Positions 7,201-7,891 of a stretch of 7,891 nt of DNA are shown here, in pieces. Position numbers and translations under genes: made by a program. The DNA lies in assembly GCA_002352375.1 (NCBI GenBank), contig DEIH01000194.1, forward strand, positions 1 through 7,891, written 5' to 3'. This stretch comes from Spirochaeta sp. UBA2779 (lineage in GTDB: Bacteria > Spirochaetota > Spirochaetia > DSM-2461). A model generated the notes under the pieces. That model saw only the letters and a program-made list of their open reading frames with translations, had not been told where the DNA came from and did not search any database. Positions within the stretch are counted from its first letter, which is position 1, and the number at the start of each line of letters is the position of its first letter.

Positions 7201-7285
7201 CCGTATCCGCCATAAGACGGCCGATAACGGTACTCTTGCCGTGATCCACATGACCGGTAATCACGACATTCATGTTTTCTATCAT
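4199..7285 (-). CDS. cysN: Fusion: CysN (ATP sulfurylase GTPase subunit) - degenerate APS kinase domain - cysteate synthase
   Basis: One open frame of 1,028 residues. Residues 1-420 are a CysN EF-Tu-like GTPase: GHVDHGKS (11-18), DAPGH (87-91), NKMD (142-145), then two beta-barrel domains; with CysD it makes APS from sulfate and ATP. Residues 430-600 resemble APS kinase (DREEMIRRLAELANILVDAG at 509-528) but the P-loop reads GGPEDSRKA and other active-site motifs are lost, so it is probably non-catalytic. Residues 603-1028 are a full cysteate synthase, a threonine-synthase-like PLP enzyme joining sulfite to O-phosphoserine. This part shows FADWLPI (656-662), KTGSFKE with probable PLP lysine Lys710, ASAGNTARAFA (732-742), AKNIARRDGMGT (808-819), the glycine loop GSGTG (840-844) and LNITGGG (985-991). 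ATG 7285 lies one base after the cysD stop, with GAGAGGGG 10 bases upstream. A longer frame to 7375 overlaps cysD and adds non-family sequence. Family calls are strong; the joint function is inferred. Confidence 0.93.
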   Translation of the reverse strand: MIENMNVVITGHVDHGKSTVIGRLMADTGSLPDGKLEQVKASCARHSKPFEYAFLLDALKDEQSQGITIDSARVFFKTQKRNYIIIDAPGHIEFLKNMVTGAARAEAAFLCIDADEGVQENSRRHGYLLSMLGIKQMCVLVNKMDLVNYDRKVYKQVVRKFSRFLRNINMNDVTFIPVSGMEGDNIASLSKNMSWWKGDTVLTLIDKFRKEKAPDHMNFRMPVQDVYKFTAMGDNRRIVAGTISSGTLKDGDELFFYPSGKKSRVSGIENFAGESPDEVSAGMATGFTMSEQIYAKRGNLVARVGEKQPQVGNVMRVNLFWLGREPFVKDKEYILKTGTERVRMRLFDTVKVIDASNLNSDGMKKMVERHDVAECVLTTQRPIAFDIVEDFPETSRFVIVDGYEIAGGGIIREAIRDNQAEYREKVMDRNLKWDTGNISRESRNIAYGHAPGLLLVGGPEDSRKADFAKKIEQKLFEKGNKVYYLGVQNVLAGLDSKMHIKRRHKYPKDREEMIRRLAELANILVDAGNILMVTVSELTQNERDIFSMTLPHSDVRTIWVGSTDRSDLDADYTIEDITQADRHLPDVIRALEEQGFGLIPFLPTTYQLVSAASGSRRSDDSGWTLGFGDEPSSLIRAEYSAKQLTVREDLEGLYRFADWLPIRRTLKGSAVPVTYRSTGLAKELGLNNLWVTFNGWWPEKGAAMKTGSFKECEAFSVCARLSQSFRKILVVASAGNTARAFARVCSDNNIPLLLFVPKDNLDALWFDEPVKSCVKLVCPDTGGDYFDAIRMSNSAVAGDERFVAEGGAKNIARRDGMGTTVLSAVTTIGRIPDVYFQAVGSGTGAIAAWEAAMRFQEDGRWGDTTMRLLVSQNAPFTPMADSWAADSREFIVPDDDTARSQAASVNAKVLTNRHPPWGVRGGLYDALKAGGGDVLSVTNEEAEVAGSLFEKLEGIDITEAAAVAVASLIEAVKTGSVSVDETIMLNITGGGTQRFRREYNIHGLEPSAIIPLDAAEEDIVSISARLFD

Positions 7286-7286
7286 G

Positions 7287-7891
7287 CTACATGTACCCCT
7301 CTCGCCGCAGGGTTTCCAGTCCACCGCCGTCTTCCTTGTCCTGAGCCCGGCCTGAACGTTCTGCAATATTGGCAAATTTTCCGGATTTCAGCTCTTCTAT
7401 AATTTCAGGTACATTCTTTGCGGTGGAGTCAACCGAATGGGTACAAGGACCACAGCCCAGAGAACGATAACGTTTACCGCTGCCCTGGTCGTAGTACAAT
7501 GATACCGTCGGGATTTTTTCCCTTTCGATGTACTCCCAGATATTTGTCTCAGTCCAGTCAAGCAGCGGGTGAATACGGACATGGGTGCCCGGGGCAAAAT
7601 CTGTTTTAAACTGATTCCAGAACTCCGGAGGCTGATCGCCGACATCCCAGCTGTTCTCGGTATCCCGGGGAGAGAAGTAGCGTTCCTTCGAGCGGGAACC
7701 TTCTTCATCAGAGCGTACTCCGACAATTACTCCGGTATAGGCTTCAGTATCTTTATCAACCTGGTATTCATCGGCTTCATGATTGAAGCGGTAACGAGTC
7801 CATTCTCCATTGAGAGTATGTTTTAATGCTTCGGCTTTAAGCAGACGGCAACAGGTAATTCTATCGGCATTACCATCGGGGAAGGTCTGTT
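7287..7891 (-). CDS. cysD: Sulfate adenylyltransferase small subunit CysD, C-terminal part (runs off right edge)
   Basis: The last 200 codons of CysD; family length is about 300, so the N-terminal third with the PP-loop (SGGKDS-type) is outside the window. The frame is open to base 7891 with no internal start needed. Clear CysD motifs are TFPDGNADR, GVRSDEEGSRSKERYFSPRD, TDFAPGTHVRIHPLLDWTE, NIWEYIEREKIP, KRYRSLGCGPCT and the ending ERSGRAQDKEDGGGLETLRREGYM in pieces (short type, without the long insertion of E. coli CysD). It is the catalytic subunit that forms APS from ATP and sulfate, driven by GTP hydrolysis in CysN. TAG at 7287-7289 is followed after one base by the ATG of the CysN fusion, so the two are one operon and probably translationally coupled. 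An APS reductase gene might lie further upstream, but this cannot be seen. Confidence 0.95.
   Translation of the reverse strand, partial: QTFPDGNADRITCCRLLKAEALKHTLNGEWTRYRFNHEADEYQVDKDTEAYTGVIVGVRSDEEGSRSKERYFSPRDTENSWDVGDQPPEFWNQFKTDFAPGTHVRIHPLLDWTETNIWEYIEREKIPTVSLYYDQGSGKRYRSLGCGPCTHSVDSTAKNVPEIIEELKSGKFANIAERSGRAQDKEDGGGLETLRREGYM
7296..7303 (-). promoter_or_regulatory. Ribosome binding site of the CysN fusion gene, inside the cysD end
   Basis: GAGAGGGG lies inside the last cysD codons, 10 bases before the ATG at 7285. It supports that start over the longer in-frame extension to 7375, which would overlap cysD by about 90 bases. Confidence 0.55.

Noticed and set aside
7285..7375. Longer N-terminus for the CysN fusion starting at 7375
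   Set aside because: The extra 30 residues overlap the clearly coding end of cysD and do not look like CysN. The ATG at 7285 has its own Shine-Dalgarno and sits one base after the cysD stop.

Overview
The window is 7,891 bases of tightly packed bacterial DNA with six or seven genes on both strands. The organism is diderm, because genes for the lipopolysaccharide (LPS) transport proteins LptC and LptA are present. Several genes carry purine-rich Shine-Dalgarno sites (AGGAG type), which argues against a typical Bacteroidota. The lipobox-type LptC and the overlapping LptA-like gene resemble what I recall from Spirochaetota. That assignment is a low-to-moderate confidence guess; nothing here is a phylogenetic marker.

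Layout from left to right. (1) On the minus strand, an lptC-like lipoprotein gene overlaps the start of an lptA/OstA-like gene that runs off the left edge. (2) Divergent from these, on the plus strand, are a two-domain VOC (glyoxalase/dioxygenase-fold) protein and a small COG3910-like ABC/AAA ATPase, closed by a clear rho-independent terminator at about 2547-2573. (3) On the minus strand and convergent with them is an alpha-oxoamine synthase (PLP-dependent acyltransferase of the serine palmitoyltransferase/KBL superfamily). By remembered motifs it is closest to the Bacteroidota cysteate fatty acyltransferases that start sulfonolipid (capnine) synthesis. (4) A 282-base gap holds two near-identical, same-orientation, palindromic ~110-base repeats. 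(5) Next comes a 1,028-codon minus-strand gene fusing a CysN GTPase (ATP sulfurylase large subunit), a degenerate APS-kinase-like domain and a complete cysteate synthase. (6) One base upstream is the 3' part of cysD (ATP sulfurylase small subunit), which runs off the right edge.

Together the minus-strand genes suggest a sulfate-to-sulfonolipid pathway. CysD/CysN activate sulfate to APS. A reductase not present in this window would supply sulfite. The fused cysteate synthase would join sulfite to O-phosphoserine, giving L-cysteate. The oxoamine synthase would condense cysteate with an acyl thioester, giving 3-ketocapnine. The single-polypeptide CysN/pseudo-CysC/cysteate synthase fusion, which ties sulfate activation to cysteate formation, is the most striking feature. 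Its function is inferred from sequence motifs only.
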